64,000 bases of DNA from a virus, in IMG/VR virus record IMGVR_UViG_3300004369_000009, positions 1 through 64,000 of that record. The stretch is one strand, 5' to 3'. A program made the translations under genes and the position numbers. Below, piece by piece: positions 16,768 through 24,873 of the stretch; the stretch's first letter is position 1; the number at the start of each line of letters is the position of its first letter. The notes under the pieces are model-generated. The model was not told the origin of the DNA and did no database searches. It was given only the letters and a program-made list of their open reading frames with translations.

Positions 16768-17536
16768 TTCGTAAAGGCGTATACTTAAATCCGAAGCAAT
16801 GACTCCATCTCCATTCTACACTCTCTGGGATCCATGGAGCGTGAATGGTGTTCGCATTGTACAGTGTCATAGTTCCGTACTCTGCTGCGGCGAAACCTGT
16901 CTTAATGAAACCCCAATGCCGTTGCTTATCTGAATCGAAGTTGATCCATCTGTCGTCATGATTGGTGCCGTCTCCGTGCCAACTATGCCACTCTTTATAC
17001 CTGTGGTGATTTGGATCGATTTGGAAATCGTACCGTCCCTCATCAATCGTTCCTTTATACTTAAAGAAGTTGGTTCCTGTTTCATTTTCTTCGTGGTGAG
17101 AAAGCCAGAGGTTAGCAATGAATCCTTCATCAGTGCCAAAGTCTCTATGTGGCATCTGCCAACAACTTACAGGACGGCACCTATCTTTAACATAGATGTT
17201 CCCCCATTCAGAGAATCTCTCATCATGTAGTCCCACATCAGCTGATTGCTTGAAGTGGTTGACCATTATGAAATGACGGATCTGTTCTGCGATGGGGGAA
17301 AATATCCAATAAGGTATCGACGTTTGCGCGAAAGGGTTTGAATCGCTCGCACTACCAGCATTGTTGTAGTCTTCTATTGGATAGCACTTGAGCACCTCAA
17401 CGAATTCATCGAGGTCATAAAACATATCACGAATACGCCAGTATTGCCCATGGAACGTAAAGTTCCATTCATCAAATGGTTTGATGAACTTGGCTTTATG
17501 TTTGGGAACAGGAAGAATCTTAAAATCTTCAATCAT
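16754..17536 (-). CDS. DUF6445-like putative 2OG-Fe(II) oxygenase, 260 aa
   Basis: It is larger than its neighbours. H130-R-D132 in CWQMPHRDFGTDEG and H232 in NANTIHAPWIPES form a plausible iron triad, and R243 in WRWSHCFGFKY a 2OG ligand. The region IANLWLSHHEENETGTNFFK between them fits the beta-helix core of the DUF6445 group (family name from memory, not searched). A histidine- and tryptophan-rich loop (HHRYKEWHSWHGDGTNHDDR, about 177-196) is unusual and may form a substrate lid. It overlaps the upstream oxygenase by 8 bases. Confidence 0.75.
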   Translation of the reverse strand: MIEDFKILPVPKHKAKFIKPFDEWNFTFHGQYWRIRDMFYDLDEFVEVLKCYPIEDYNNAGSASDSNPFAQTSIPYWIFSPIAEQIRHFIMVNHFKQSADVGLHDERFSEWGNIYVKDRCRPVSCWQMPHRDFGTDEGFIANLWLSHHEENETGTNFFKYKGTIDEGRYDFQIDPNHHRYKEWHSWHGDGTNHDDRWINFDSDKQRHWGFIKTGFAAAEYGTMTLYNANTIHAPWIPESVEWRWSHCFGFKYTPLRNVPR

Positions 17537-18134
17537 AACCTAGGTAATTAAATGATATAGCGATCCTCTGAGAAGCATTACTTGGTGGGACTCTATGCCT
17601 TACCCAAGATGGGAAAAGAATAAAGTCATACTGCTCTGCTGTCACTTCAGTAGATATAGTATCTATACCTGCCATGTGTTCATATGGTGTCATCCTTAGA
17701 ATGTAATCATTGGGATTACAAAATCGAATGTTAGCCGAACCCTTAGGCTTCTTAAAATAGTAGACTCCAGATACTTGGCATCTACCATTCCAACCATCTC
17801 TATGACTGTGCTCTGCTGTGCTGTCATTAGAGAAATGTTTGTTTGCCCAAGAGTGCTGACACTCAACGTAAGCCATCCTTCTATATCCAAGGATGTTCAC
17901 CCAGTAGTCTCGGACAGCGTAATCAATCCTTTTCCAGAACCATTTCAATTCAGGAATGCCATGAAGGTCCATGCCATTAGGTGCGGTAGATAAACCAGTC
18001 TCACCAGCAAAGTCACCCAACTTAGAATCCAAAAACATTCTAGTAAGGATGTCATCAAACTCGGCTTCTTGATATTCGGTGGGGCAAAGATGCCCCTTGA
18101 ATACTGGAACCGAGAACAAAGGATGGATGGTCAT
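17529..18134 (-). CDS. Putative 2OG-Fe(II) oxygenase (TIGR02466/PF13759-like), 201 aa
   Basis: The start MTIHPLFSVPVFKGHL is the 'LF.VPVF' opening of the family. The iron-site region is AEHSHRDGWNGRCQVSGVYY: H109 or H111 with D113. The distal site is H180 in LFPSWVRHRVPPSN, and R190 in SQRIAISFNY is the 2OG candidate. It resembles the 187-residue protein two genes downstream in design, so the two may be paralogues with different substrates. The ATG at 18134 overlaps the upstream stop (ATGA); the longer TTG start two codons upstream is rejected. Confidence 0.84.
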   Translation of the reverse strand: MTIHPLFSVPVFKGHLCPTEYQEAEFDDILTRMFLDSKLGDFAGETGLSTAPNGMDLHGIPELKWFWKRIDYAVRDYWVNILGYRRMAYVECQHSWANKHFSNDSTAEHSHRDGWNGRCQVSGVYYFKKPKGSANIRFCNPNDYILRMTPYEHMAGIDTISTEVTAEQYDFILFPSWVRHRVPPSNASQRIAISFNYLGYD

Positions 18135-18928
18135 TTCCAATACTTTCGCAAGATTTTATTGGTCTTCAGTTGACGTTTAGTGACGTTAACGTTTTCCTGA
18201 AATTCATTATAAGCCGTAAATTGAAACTCGTTTTCTAAAACAAAATCTTCTGGAGTAGCAACATCAATGGATACATCCAAGTTTTCTAGGAGTTTGCGGG
18301 AAATAGGAACGTAGCAAGCAAGAGGAGTTCCTGCCTTAACTACTTCATCACCTTCCTTCACGTGCCACCAGAGTTGGACATTGACTTCATAAGCCGAGCG
18401 TGGATCAAGGATACCAGAAATAGCGCTGAATCTAGATTCATTTACAAACGGGACCTTAGTCTGAAGGAACACAATGTCATCATCTGCTTGTACTCTCCAA
18501 CACGTATTGACTTTGATGACTTGATCAATAACGTTATCTTTAGAAGAGTCCATCAACCACTTGGCGGTATCACTATCGTGGAGGACCACATAGTCAGAAC
18601 CAGGAGGACTGAACGGAGTGGTAGTGAAAAGAATAGTATGCCCATCCCCATTGGTGTGGACCTTGAAGTCAGCTGGAGCACGAACAACGTACCCAGTCCG
18701 CATCACCGAGTTAATTGCTGGACATTTACCAATACTATGGGGTTGATTAAATGGGATGGCATTCATGATGTTAGCCATAGGGCATTTGGTTTGCCGTTCC
18801 CTATAGTCTTCCTTCTCATTCTTAATCCAATCCCGATCCAGTTCTTCAGATCTAATCACAGGGTACAGAGTATGCGCCCCAGGAATCAGACTAAAAAATC
18901 TAGCACGCGGTTTTTTGGGTTTCTTCAT
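18131..18928 (-). CDS. DUF6065-like protein of the halogenase cluster, 265 aa
   Basis: The protein opens with a basic stretch (MKKPKKPRARFFSLIPGAHT), then SEELDRDWIKNEKEDYRERQ, CPMANIMNAIPFNQ and a run of beta strands with WHVKEGDEVVKAGTPLACYV near the C-terminus. The FSLIPG...P...R.W...CP...AN pattern resembles DUF6065, a family recalled next to oxygenases and halogenases; this was not searched. The last 40 residues are Asn/Lys-rich. The start is uncertain: in-frame ATGs at 18937 and 18961 would lengthen the overlap with the halogenase upstream from 29 to 38 or 62 bases. Function unknown. Confidence 0.65.
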   Translation of the reverse strand: MKKPKKPRARFFSLIPGAHTLYPVIRSEELDRDWIKNEKEDYRERQTKCPMANIMNAIPFNQPHSIGKCPAINSVMRTGYVVRAPADFKVHTNGDGHTILFTTTPFSPPGSDYVVLHDSDTAKWLMDSSKDNVIDQVIKVNTCWRVQADDDIVFLQTKVPFVNESRFSAISGILDPRSAYEVNVQLWWHVKEGDEVVKAGTPLACYVPISRKLLENLDVSIDVATPEDFVLENEFQFTAYNEFQENVNVTKRQLKTNKILRKYWK

Positions 18929-20462
18929 CAACCCCATAAATGTTTTTAACAAGGTAATCATAATGATTTGGGAGTTTAGCAACGTGCCTTTCTAGACTGG
19001 TCTTATACTTTTCAAACTGTCTAACAGCAGATTCTATTTCTGCTTGTGGATACTCGTTACGATTTCTAGTATAGATACTATCGGTCTGAGTCAAAGGATG
19101 GTATCCAAGACCAGCAGCAATATAAACCAATCCTCCAAGGTCTTTCGGAGCATTTGCGATATTGAAATTATGTATGAACTCTTGATAGAGTCTAGGTGAC
19201 CTTACCACTTTATCATACATCTCTTCATATGTCAGTGGACTACGCTCAGTATAATATCTCCAGTAAGGAGTATCGTCTCTGGGTGACAGATAATAATGCA
19301 TGTAGACGAACTCTTTCATTGCTTCGAGTTCGTATGACACAGCATGGTTATATCCATCAATGTCAATCTGAGTGATCTTACCGTTCCTTCTTTCAAAGGT
19401 ATCAACCAATCGAAGAATGTTCTCGTGTGTAGTGAAGAGACCTGTGGATTCTAGTGGCTCTAGGAAACCATAGGATAGTCCAATACCAATAACATTCTTA
19501 TACCACCCAAACTTGTGCTTACCGTGGCGGAACTTGATGTGTTTGACTTCTCCATCCCACTTGACATGATCACGGAACTCCTTCTCTGCCTGTTCTTGGG
19601 AACAGAACTTAGAGGAATAAACATAGCCAGTTCCGATACGATCCCAGGTAGGAATAGTCCATACCCATCCATTACCTAAAGCATAACCATCGGTCGTGTT
19701 AATCATCTGCTCCCTACGATTAGTGTAGGGAATACGTGCTGCGACAGCAGAGTCATTAGGGAGATCATCTTCAAAAGAGATATAGGGAACTCCCATATAT
19801 CCCTCTAGGATTGCTGACTTAAACCCAGTACAGTCAATAAAATAATCGGCATGATACTGATACCCCTCGTCATCGAGCAGGTACACAATCTCACCCTTAT
19901 CATTAAGTGAGGCACCACTGATGTCAGCATAATGGTGAGTCACATTCAGACAAAGGTTCTTACGCAACCATTGCCCAAACTGATCGGCATCAAAGTGGTA
20001 AGCCGCAATCCACTTTTTACTGTAGTTCGGGAAGTATGGATCGTCATCGCACATCTTATTGGCAGCTGCCAGATATGAGACTGGATTATAGAACTCAGAA
20101 AATGTTGTGTCTGGGAATTGTTCTGGGAAGAAGTTATGGATGTGATACCAATCTAGAAATCCACCACGAGAGTAATCAAAGTCACCAAAAGGATACTGGA
20201 AGACATCTCCCTCATTCTTCCAGTTGGTGAACTGAATTGATAATTTATACGTTGCCTTACAGGAAGGCATCCAGTCTTTATCCTCAATACCCAGACAATC
20301 TAAGTACCGATTAAAATGCCCTAGGGTAGATTCACCTACACCCAAAGGCTTAGAGTGTTGGCTTTCGACTAGAGTGATATCCCACTGGGGAAACTTTTTA
20401 GATAAAGCGGCAGCAGTCATCCATCCTGAACTGCCACCGCCAACAATACAAATCTTACGCAT
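18900..20462 (-). CDS. Flavin-dependent (tryptophan-type) halogenase, copy 2, 520 aa
   Basis: FADH2-dependent halogenases make HOCl or HOBr, which passes through a tunnel to an active-site Lys that halogenates an electron-rich ring such as indole. The FAD-binding loop GGGSSGW lies at 8-14. Lys73 in CKATYKLSIQF aligns with Lys79 of PrnA. GWVWTIP (265-271) is the diagnostic W.W.IP motif, and Glu338 in FLEPLEST aligns with PrnA Glu346. The 520-residue length is normal. The start at 20462 (MRKICIVGGG) is preferred over an extension into the previous gene. It overlaps the first halogenase by 8 bases. The substrate could be tryptophan, a peptide or another ring. Confidence 0.93.
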   Translation of the reverse strand: MRKICIVGGGSSGWMTAAALSKKFPQWDITLVESQHSKPLGVGESTLGHFNRYLDCLGIEDKDWMPSCKATYKLSIQFTNWKNEGDVFQYPFGDFDYSRGGFLDWYHIHNFFPEQFPDTTFSEFYNPVSYLAAANKMCDDDPYFPNYSKKWIAAYHFDADQFGQWLRKNLCLNVTHHYADISGASLNDKGEIVYLLDDEGYQYHADYFIDCTGFKSAILEGYMGVPYISFEDDLPNDSAVAARIPYTNRREQMINTTDGYALGNGWVWTIPTWDRIGTGYVYSSKFCSQEQAEKEFRDHVKWDGEVKHIKFRHGKHKFGWYKNVIGIGLSYGFLEPLESTGLFTTHENILRLVDTFERRNGKITQIDIDGYNHAVSYELEAMKEFVYMHYYLSPRDDTPYWRYYTERSPLTYEEMYDKVVRSPRLYQEFIHNFNIANAPKDLGGLVYIAAGLGYHPLTQTDSIYTRNRNEYPQAEIESAVRQFEKYKTSLERHVAKLPNHYDYLVKNIYGVDEETQKTAC

Positions 20463-22023
20463 GAATATAGTGAGGAACATCAACACCAGACACACGTTCA
20501 TAATAGAACTCTTCTGGTGTGGGGAATTCATCGATCTCCCGCACCGTATCGGGGTGGAGCTCGTACCCAGATTCTAGCGTCCTCCACTGGCTTAAGTCAA
20601 GGCTATGCCGCCTTTCCATGTAGTCAGCGTGCCATGAAGTCACTGGATGCTGGTTGAATCCAGCAGCAAGATATGCGTTACCTTCAAGATTATTCATATT
20701 CCAGATGTTCATGTCATGCATATCTAGGAAGATCTGTTTCTGAGGATACACTCGATACTCATCTTGAACGTGAGCACTGAGATAATCAATATCCTGAGTG
20801 ATGTACTTCCAGTAGGGAGTATCTTCCCTGGTGGATAGCATGAAGTGATTGCCCACAAAGTAAGCAAAGTTCTGGAAGTTCTGACGGCAACGACGATTGA
20901 ACTGATCCTTGAGTAGCGTGTTCACCTTGCCATCATGTGCTGACAAAGCATCACACAAATACATGGCGAAGTTGTGAGCACTCATGAGTCCATTGGATTC
21001 GAGTGGCTCAATAAAACCAGCAGAGAGTCCAATGCCAACAACGTTCTTGTTCCAGATCTTCTTGGAGACGCCGTTCTTCCATTCAATCAAACGGAAGTCA
21101 CTGATCTGACGATCCTCAAATCCCTCGCCCAGGTGCGCCTTGAACTCCTCCAGAGCATCCTCATCCGAGATGAACTTGCTGCTGAAGTTATATCCAGTAC
21201 CGTAGCGAGTGCTGAGAGGAACATGCCAGACCCAGCCATTACCCAGTGCGGTACACAGAGTATGGTTGAGCATCTCTGTCTTCTTGTCCTTATACTTCAG
21301 GCGAACTGCCCAGGCACGATCATTGATCAGGAATGGGAATTCATCCCACTCAGTACCCAGGGTCTCACCCAAAAGCAGAGACTTAAAGCCAGTACAGTCA
21401 ATAAACAAATCAGCGCTGTAGAAAGTATCACCAACATAGACTCGCTTGATACCAGTCTCGTCGTGATCAATCTCAGTGACAGTGCCCTGTACATGCTTGA
21501 CGCCACGGGGAACACAGAACTCACGACGCAGATACTCAGCAAACTTCTGAGCATCCATATGATACCCAGCATTGTCTAGATAGCTGAAGTAATCAACGTC
21601 CCGAGGAACGACCTTGTTATCTTCGATGATCTTCCAATAAGGAACCATCCACTCGCAGAAGGACTTATCTGGATTACCGTTAGTAGCACGGTAATGAAGG
21701 AACCAGTCCAGAAGTCCAACCTTTGCGTTGGGTGGCTCTTTACCAGGAAAGAATGGGTAGTGGAAATCACCGTACTCGCTGAAGTTCTTAAACTTCACAC
21801 TGTACTTATAGGTGGCTTCGCACTCATCCATCCAGACATCAGAGAGACACATCTCTCTAGTCCAGTCCCTAAAAAATTGGGTAGTCGATTCTCCGACACC
21901 AATCGTAGGAATGTCTGGTGACTCGATTAGAGTAATTTGCTTTTCAGGAAAAAATCTAATCAAAGAAGCAGCGGCAATCCATCCAGCGGTGCCGCCGCCA
22001 ACAATACAAATTTTATCAATCAT
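20455..22023 (-). CDS. Flavin-dependent (tryptophan-type) halogenase, copy 1, 522 aa
   Basis: It is similar in design to copy 2 but clearly diverged. GGGTAGW lies at 9-15, the invariant Lys is K73 in CEATYKYSVKF, GWVWHVP lies at 263-269, and E342 is in FIEPLESNG. All four hallmarks of the PrnA-type halogenase family are intact, which argues against a decayed gene. Differences occur in the regions that shape the substrate pocket (about 85-140 and 350-450), so the two enzymes may act on different substrates or positions. A separate flavin reductase would be needed; none is seen in this window, so the host may supply it. An 18-base gap follows the small protein upstream. Confidence 0.93.
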   Translation of the reverse strand: MIDKICIVGGGTAGWIAAASLIRFFPEKQITLIESPDIPTIGVGESTTQFFRDWTREMCLSDVWMDECEATYKYSVKFKNFSEYGDFHYPFFPGKEPPNAKVGLLDWFLHYRATNGNPDKSFCEWMVPYWKIIEDNKVVPRDVDYFSYLDNAGYHMDAQKFAEYLRREFCVPRGVKHVQGTVTEIDHDETGIKRVYVGDTFYSADLFIDCTGFKSLLLGETLGTEWDEFPFLINDRAWAVRLKYKDKKTEMLNHTLCTALGNGWVWHVPLSTRYGTGYNFSSKFISDEDALEEFKAHLGEGFEDRQISDFRLIEWKNGVSKKIWNKNVVGIGLSAGFIEPLESNGLMSAHNFAMYLCDALSAHDGKVNTLLKDQFNRRCRQNFQNFAYFVGNHFMLSTREDTPYWKYITQDIDYLSAHVQDEYRVYPQKQIFLDMHDMNIWNMNNLEGNAYLAAGFNQHPVTSWHADYMERRHSLDLSQWRTLESGYELHPDTVREIDEFPTPEEFYYERVSGVDVPHYIHA

Positions 22024-22040
22024 AATCTAGATGGATATCC

Positions 22041-22556
22041 TCAGGAGATTCTAACAGGTCTACCAGTTACGGGATCAGGACCCCAGCCCTCTTCGTAAAC
22101 TGTCCCATTCCTAAAGGTTGTGACCTTTTGACGCTTTTCTGCGGGAAGAGATTCCCAAGCAGGAGCATCCTCGGTACCCATCTCAAACTCTCTCTTATCA
22201 GCGTAGAAAGTAGGATTAGCATCAGCAATAGACTGAGTGGGTTCTGCTGATTTGATCGAGGCAATATGATCTTTCCAGGTGGTCGTTCCGTTGACCTGAT
22301 CCCAGTACATCATATCCAGCTGCTCTTCGATAGAGCCATATGCGACCTTACGCTTCATATCCTGGTTACGTTCCAGGCGAAGATCTCCAGAGAAAAACTC
22401 TCCGTTATAAAGGACCCAAGTATTATCCACATTGTCATCATCACAAATGACCCAGCGGATATGAGAATCGGGACCTTGATATACTTCAAATTCATCACCA
22501 ACATCTCTGATGTCAGTAATAAATCCTCTGTAATCTACAAGACAACTTTTAGCCAT
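22041..22556 (-). CDS. Small protein at the head of the halogenase operon, 171 aa
   Basis: The N-terminal part (1-85) is a mixed beta domain with SHIRWVICDDDNVDNTWVLY. The centre has YGSIEEQLDMMYWDQVNG followed by TTTWKDHIASIKS. Many phage tail proteins carry this kind of EQLDM.Y.D..NGT sequence near their C-terminus (recalled). The last third is Pro/Trp-containing (AWESLPAEKRQKVTTFRNG). It may be a fibre-associated or fibre-assembly protein for the adhesins upstream, and it separates them from the enzymes. A near-consensus late promoter lies 24 bases upstream. Function uncertain. Confidence 0.75.
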   Translation of the reverse strand: MAKSCLVDYRGFITDIRDVGDEFEVYQGPDSHIRWVICDDDNVDNTWVLYNGEFFSGDLRLERNQDMKRKVAYGSIEEQLDMMYWDQVNGTTTWKDHIASIKSAEPTQSIADANPTFYADKREFEMGTEDAPAWESLPAEKRQKVTTFRNGTVYEEGWGPDPVTGRPVRIS

Positions 22557-22579
22557 TTTACTTTAGATTCCTTGGTAAC

Positions 22580-22587
22580 TATTTAGA
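22580..22587 (-). promoter_or_regulatory. Possible late promoter (TCTAAATA) for the halogenase operon
   Basis: The plus-strand tatttaga reads TCTAAATA on the minus strand, one base from the TATAAATA late core. It sits in the only intergenic gap (22,557-22,588) before the halogenase/oxygenase block and 24 bases from the start of its first gene. Spacing supports it; the mismatch keeps confidence low. Confidence 0.4.
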
Positions 22588-22588
22588 G

Positions 22589-23344
22589 TTAAATGAATTC
22601 CATAACAACAACACATCCCTTCATGCCATTGGCACCTTGATAAGAACGCTGATAACCAGATGTTCCACCCGCACCATAAGCAGCACGTAGTTGGTTAGAT
22701 CGAGTACCTTGTACCCAGTTACCATGAGCACTCATAGTACCGCAACCAAAGAAAGAGCTGCCACCATGACCCATGTAGTTCATGTGACCAATTCCACCAC
22801 CACCATAAATGTTTAGATTGCCACCAGAGCCCAAACCACCAAGACCACCGCAGTGTTGGAAAGACTGGTTAGCACCGAGACCCCCCGACGCAGAAAGGTA
22901 GTTTCCGAACGAGGATGACTGACCGCCTCCACCATTACCAGAATAATAAGTGCCGCTCTGAGAGCCATTGCCCACAGTAATAGTAACAGACGAGATTCCA
23001 CGGACATCGATTACCTCTTCGGAATAGCCGCCTGCGCCGCCCGATTCAGAATGACCTGATCCGCCACCGCCAGCACCTACGACACGAACCAAGACACGGT
23101 TGATGCCTGCTGGTTTAGTCCAAGTAGCACTATTATAAAAAGTCTGAATACTAGCGGGACCGATATTTTTATACGACGCAGAAGTTCCGTCACTGACAAG
23201 AAACTTACCAGCATTACCTTCTGGTGGGGGTGGAATAGAGTTCTTGTTCAGAGTAGTTCCACCGAGGGACAGGTTGTATCCATCGGGGATAAGAATAGTA
23301 GTTCCCGACGCAGCGTCGAGTTCATTGATACGAATATTAGACAT
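22589..23344 (-). CDS. Glycine-rich fibre-tip/adhesin-like protein, copy 3, 251 aa
   Basis: The shared plan is a short N-terminal attachment region (MSNIRINELDAASGTTILIP ... LSLGG), a GKFLVSDGTSASY segment and a strand pair with WTKPAGINRVLVRVVGAGGG. A Gly-rich tip follows, with GGGGQSSSFGNYLSASGGLG, FQHCGGLGGLGSGG and YGGGGIGH, and the protein ends GCVVVMEFI. Gly-rich sandwiches of this type form the receptor-binding loops of gp38-type adhesins in other T4-like phages; that link is by analogy. It is the third tandem copy; the 3-base gap to the copy upstream suggests co-translation. Confidence 0.8.
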   Translation of the reverse strand: MSNIRINELDAASGTTILIPDGYNLSLGGTTLNKNSIPPPPEGNAGKFLVSDGTSASYKNIGPASIQTFYNSATWTKPAGINRVLVRVVGAGGGGSGHSESGGAGGYSEEVIDVRGISSVTITVGNGSQSGTYYSGNGGGGQSSSFGNYLSASGGLGANQSFQHCGGLGGLGSGGNLNIYGGGGIGHMNYMGHGGSSFFGCGTMSAHGNWVQGTRSNQLRAAYGAGGTSGYQRSYQGANGMKGCVVVMEFI

Positions 23345-23347
23345 TGT

Positions 23348-24109
23348 TTATGCGAAGTTCCAAACTACTACAATACCTGCCATACCTCTAGCACCACGAG
23401 TAGAAGTGTGATAGCCAGGAGAACCACCACTACCAGGGGCAGCTCTGTATTGGTGGTTGTAAGCATAGTGACCGCCACGAGGGTGACCAGTAGCACCAGC
23501 TCCGCCCCAGAAAGATCCACCGCCAGGATATCCAGCCCAATACTCGTGACCAGATCCACCACCACCATAGATGTTAAGTTGACCACCTGAGCCTACGCCA
23601 GGAAGTCCTCCACAGTGCTGGAAGTTACGGTTGGCACCGTTACCACCAGAGGCAGACAGATAGTTACCGAAAGAAGTAGTACCGCCATTAGCAGCACCAC
23701 TAGAGTAGAAAGTACCACCCCAAGATCCAGGTTGCCCAACGGTAATAGAAACAGAAGAGATGCCAGTAACGTCGATAATTTCTTCGGCGTATCCACCAGC
23801 ACCACCTGCTTCACCCACACCTGAACCAGCACCGCCAGCACCAGAAAGTCTAACGAGAATTCTCTTTACGCCAGAAGGTCTACTCCAAGTTCCGTTGGAT
23901 GTCCATACCTGCATCGATACGGCACCATGTTCAGTCCATGATCTAGTAGACCCGTCACTGGTCAAGATTTTACCATTTTGACCAGCTGGAGAAGGCATGA
24001 CACTAGAAGCATCCAGTGTCTTAGTACCCAGTCGAAGACTATAACCACTTTCAATGGTTACATTACTGCCCGACTGGGCTCTCAATTCATTGACCTTAAG
24101 AATAGACAT
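23348..24109 (-). CDS. Glycine-rich fibre-tip/adhesin-like protein, copy 2, 253 aa
   Basis: It shares the plan of copies 1 and 3. The N-terminus is MSILKVNELRAQSGSNVTIE, the hinge strand WSRPSGVKRILVRLSGAGGA, and the tip includes FQHCGGLPGVGSGG, YGGGGSGHEYWAGYPGGG and SFWGG, ending GMAGIVVVWNFA. Differences from its neighbours concentrate in the tip loops, where receptor contact would be expected, while the N-terminal region and C-terminal strand are better kept. It is separated from each neighbour by 3 bases. Confidence 0.8.
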   Translation of the reverse strand: MSILKVNELRAQSGSNVTIESGYSLRLGTKTLDASSVMPSPAGQNGKILTSDGSTRSWTEHGAVSMQVWTSNGTWSRPSGVKRILVRLSGAGGAGSGVGEAGGAGGYAEEIIDVTGISSVSITVGQPGSWGGTFYSSGAANGGTTSFGNYLSASGGNGANRNFQHCGGLPGVGSGGQLNIYGGGGSGHEYWAGYPGGGSFWGGAGATGHPRGGHYAYNHQYRAAPGSGGSPGYHTSTRGARGMAGIVVVWNFA

Positions 24110-24112
24110 TGT

Positions 24113-24865
24113 TTACTTAAATTCCCAGATTACTACCATACCGTGTTTACCATCTGGTCCGAGGTAGGAACGGAACCAGCCATTAGCGCCACCCGATCCA
24201 GGAGCACATCTGTCTTGGTGGTTTCTCGAATAGTCTCCACCACGGGGATGTCCTCTGGCAGCGCAACCACCAAAGAAGGAATAACCACCTGCTCCGTTGT
24301 ATCTACCATGAGCAGATCCACCACCGCCGTACATATTGATATCACCACCAGCACCAATGCCACCCAGTCCACCAGCATGTTGGAATGACTGGTTAGCACC
24401 ATCGCCACCAGTAGCAGAACAAAATGAACCAAAAGAAGTAGAACCGCCCTGGCTAGATCTGCCAGAGTAATAAGTCCCCGCACCACCCTGTCCAACGACA
24501 ACGGATACAGTATTTACTCCAGACACATCACAAACTCTTTCGGCGTATCCACCAGCACCACCAGATTCAGCATGACCTGAACCACCGCCACCGCCACCTA
24601 CAAGTCTAACAAGGACCGTATTTACGCCAGCGCTTTTAGTGTAGGTACCAGAACTCTGGAAAACTTGAATACTTTGAGCACCGTAAGTGTCATATGTCAC
24701 GGACGATCCATCACTACCAACTGCTCTGTTTGCCTGCCCAGAAGCACTGGGCAGGACAGAGTTCTCATCAATCTTGGCTCCACCAAGAGAGAGGGAAGTA
24801 GTAGCAGGGATTGTAATGGTAGATCCGCTATAAGAGCGGATGTTATTTACGTATAACCTACTCAT
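24113..24865 (-). CDS. Glycine-rich fibre-tip/adhesin-like protein, copy 1, 250 aa
   Basis: This is the first copy of the tandem set, starting MSRLYVNNIRSYSGSTITIP with a LSLGGAKIDENSVLPSA connector. Its tip strand reads YTKSAGVNTVLVRLVGGGGG, its tip loops include FQHAGGLGGIGAGG, YGGGGSAHGRYNGAGGY and SFFGGCAARGHPRGG, and it ends GMVVIWEFK. The tip has more Cys and His than copies 2 and 3. A late promoter core in the end of the upstream fibre gene (24,924-24,931) would drive the set separately. Function is inferred from composition and position. Confidence 0.8.
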   Translation of the reverse strand: MSRLYVNNIRSYSGSTITIPATTSLSLGGAKIDENSVLPSASGQANRAVGSDGSSVTYDTYGAQSIQVFQSSGTYTKSAGVNTVLVRLVGGGGGGSGHAESGGAGGYAERVCDVSGVNTVSVVVGQGGAGTYYSGRSSQGGSTSFGSFCSATGGDGANQSFQHAGGLGGIGAGGDINMYGGGGSAHGRYNGAGGYSFFGGCAARGHPRGGDYSRNHQDRCAPGSGGANGWFRSYLGPDGKHGMVVIWEFK

Positions 24866-24873
24866 AGATTTAC

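Noticed and set aside
18131-18982. Longer TTG start for the DUF6065-like gene
   Set aside because: It would add a stretch that overlaps the halogenase end by over 80 bases; a downstream ATG gives a better junction.
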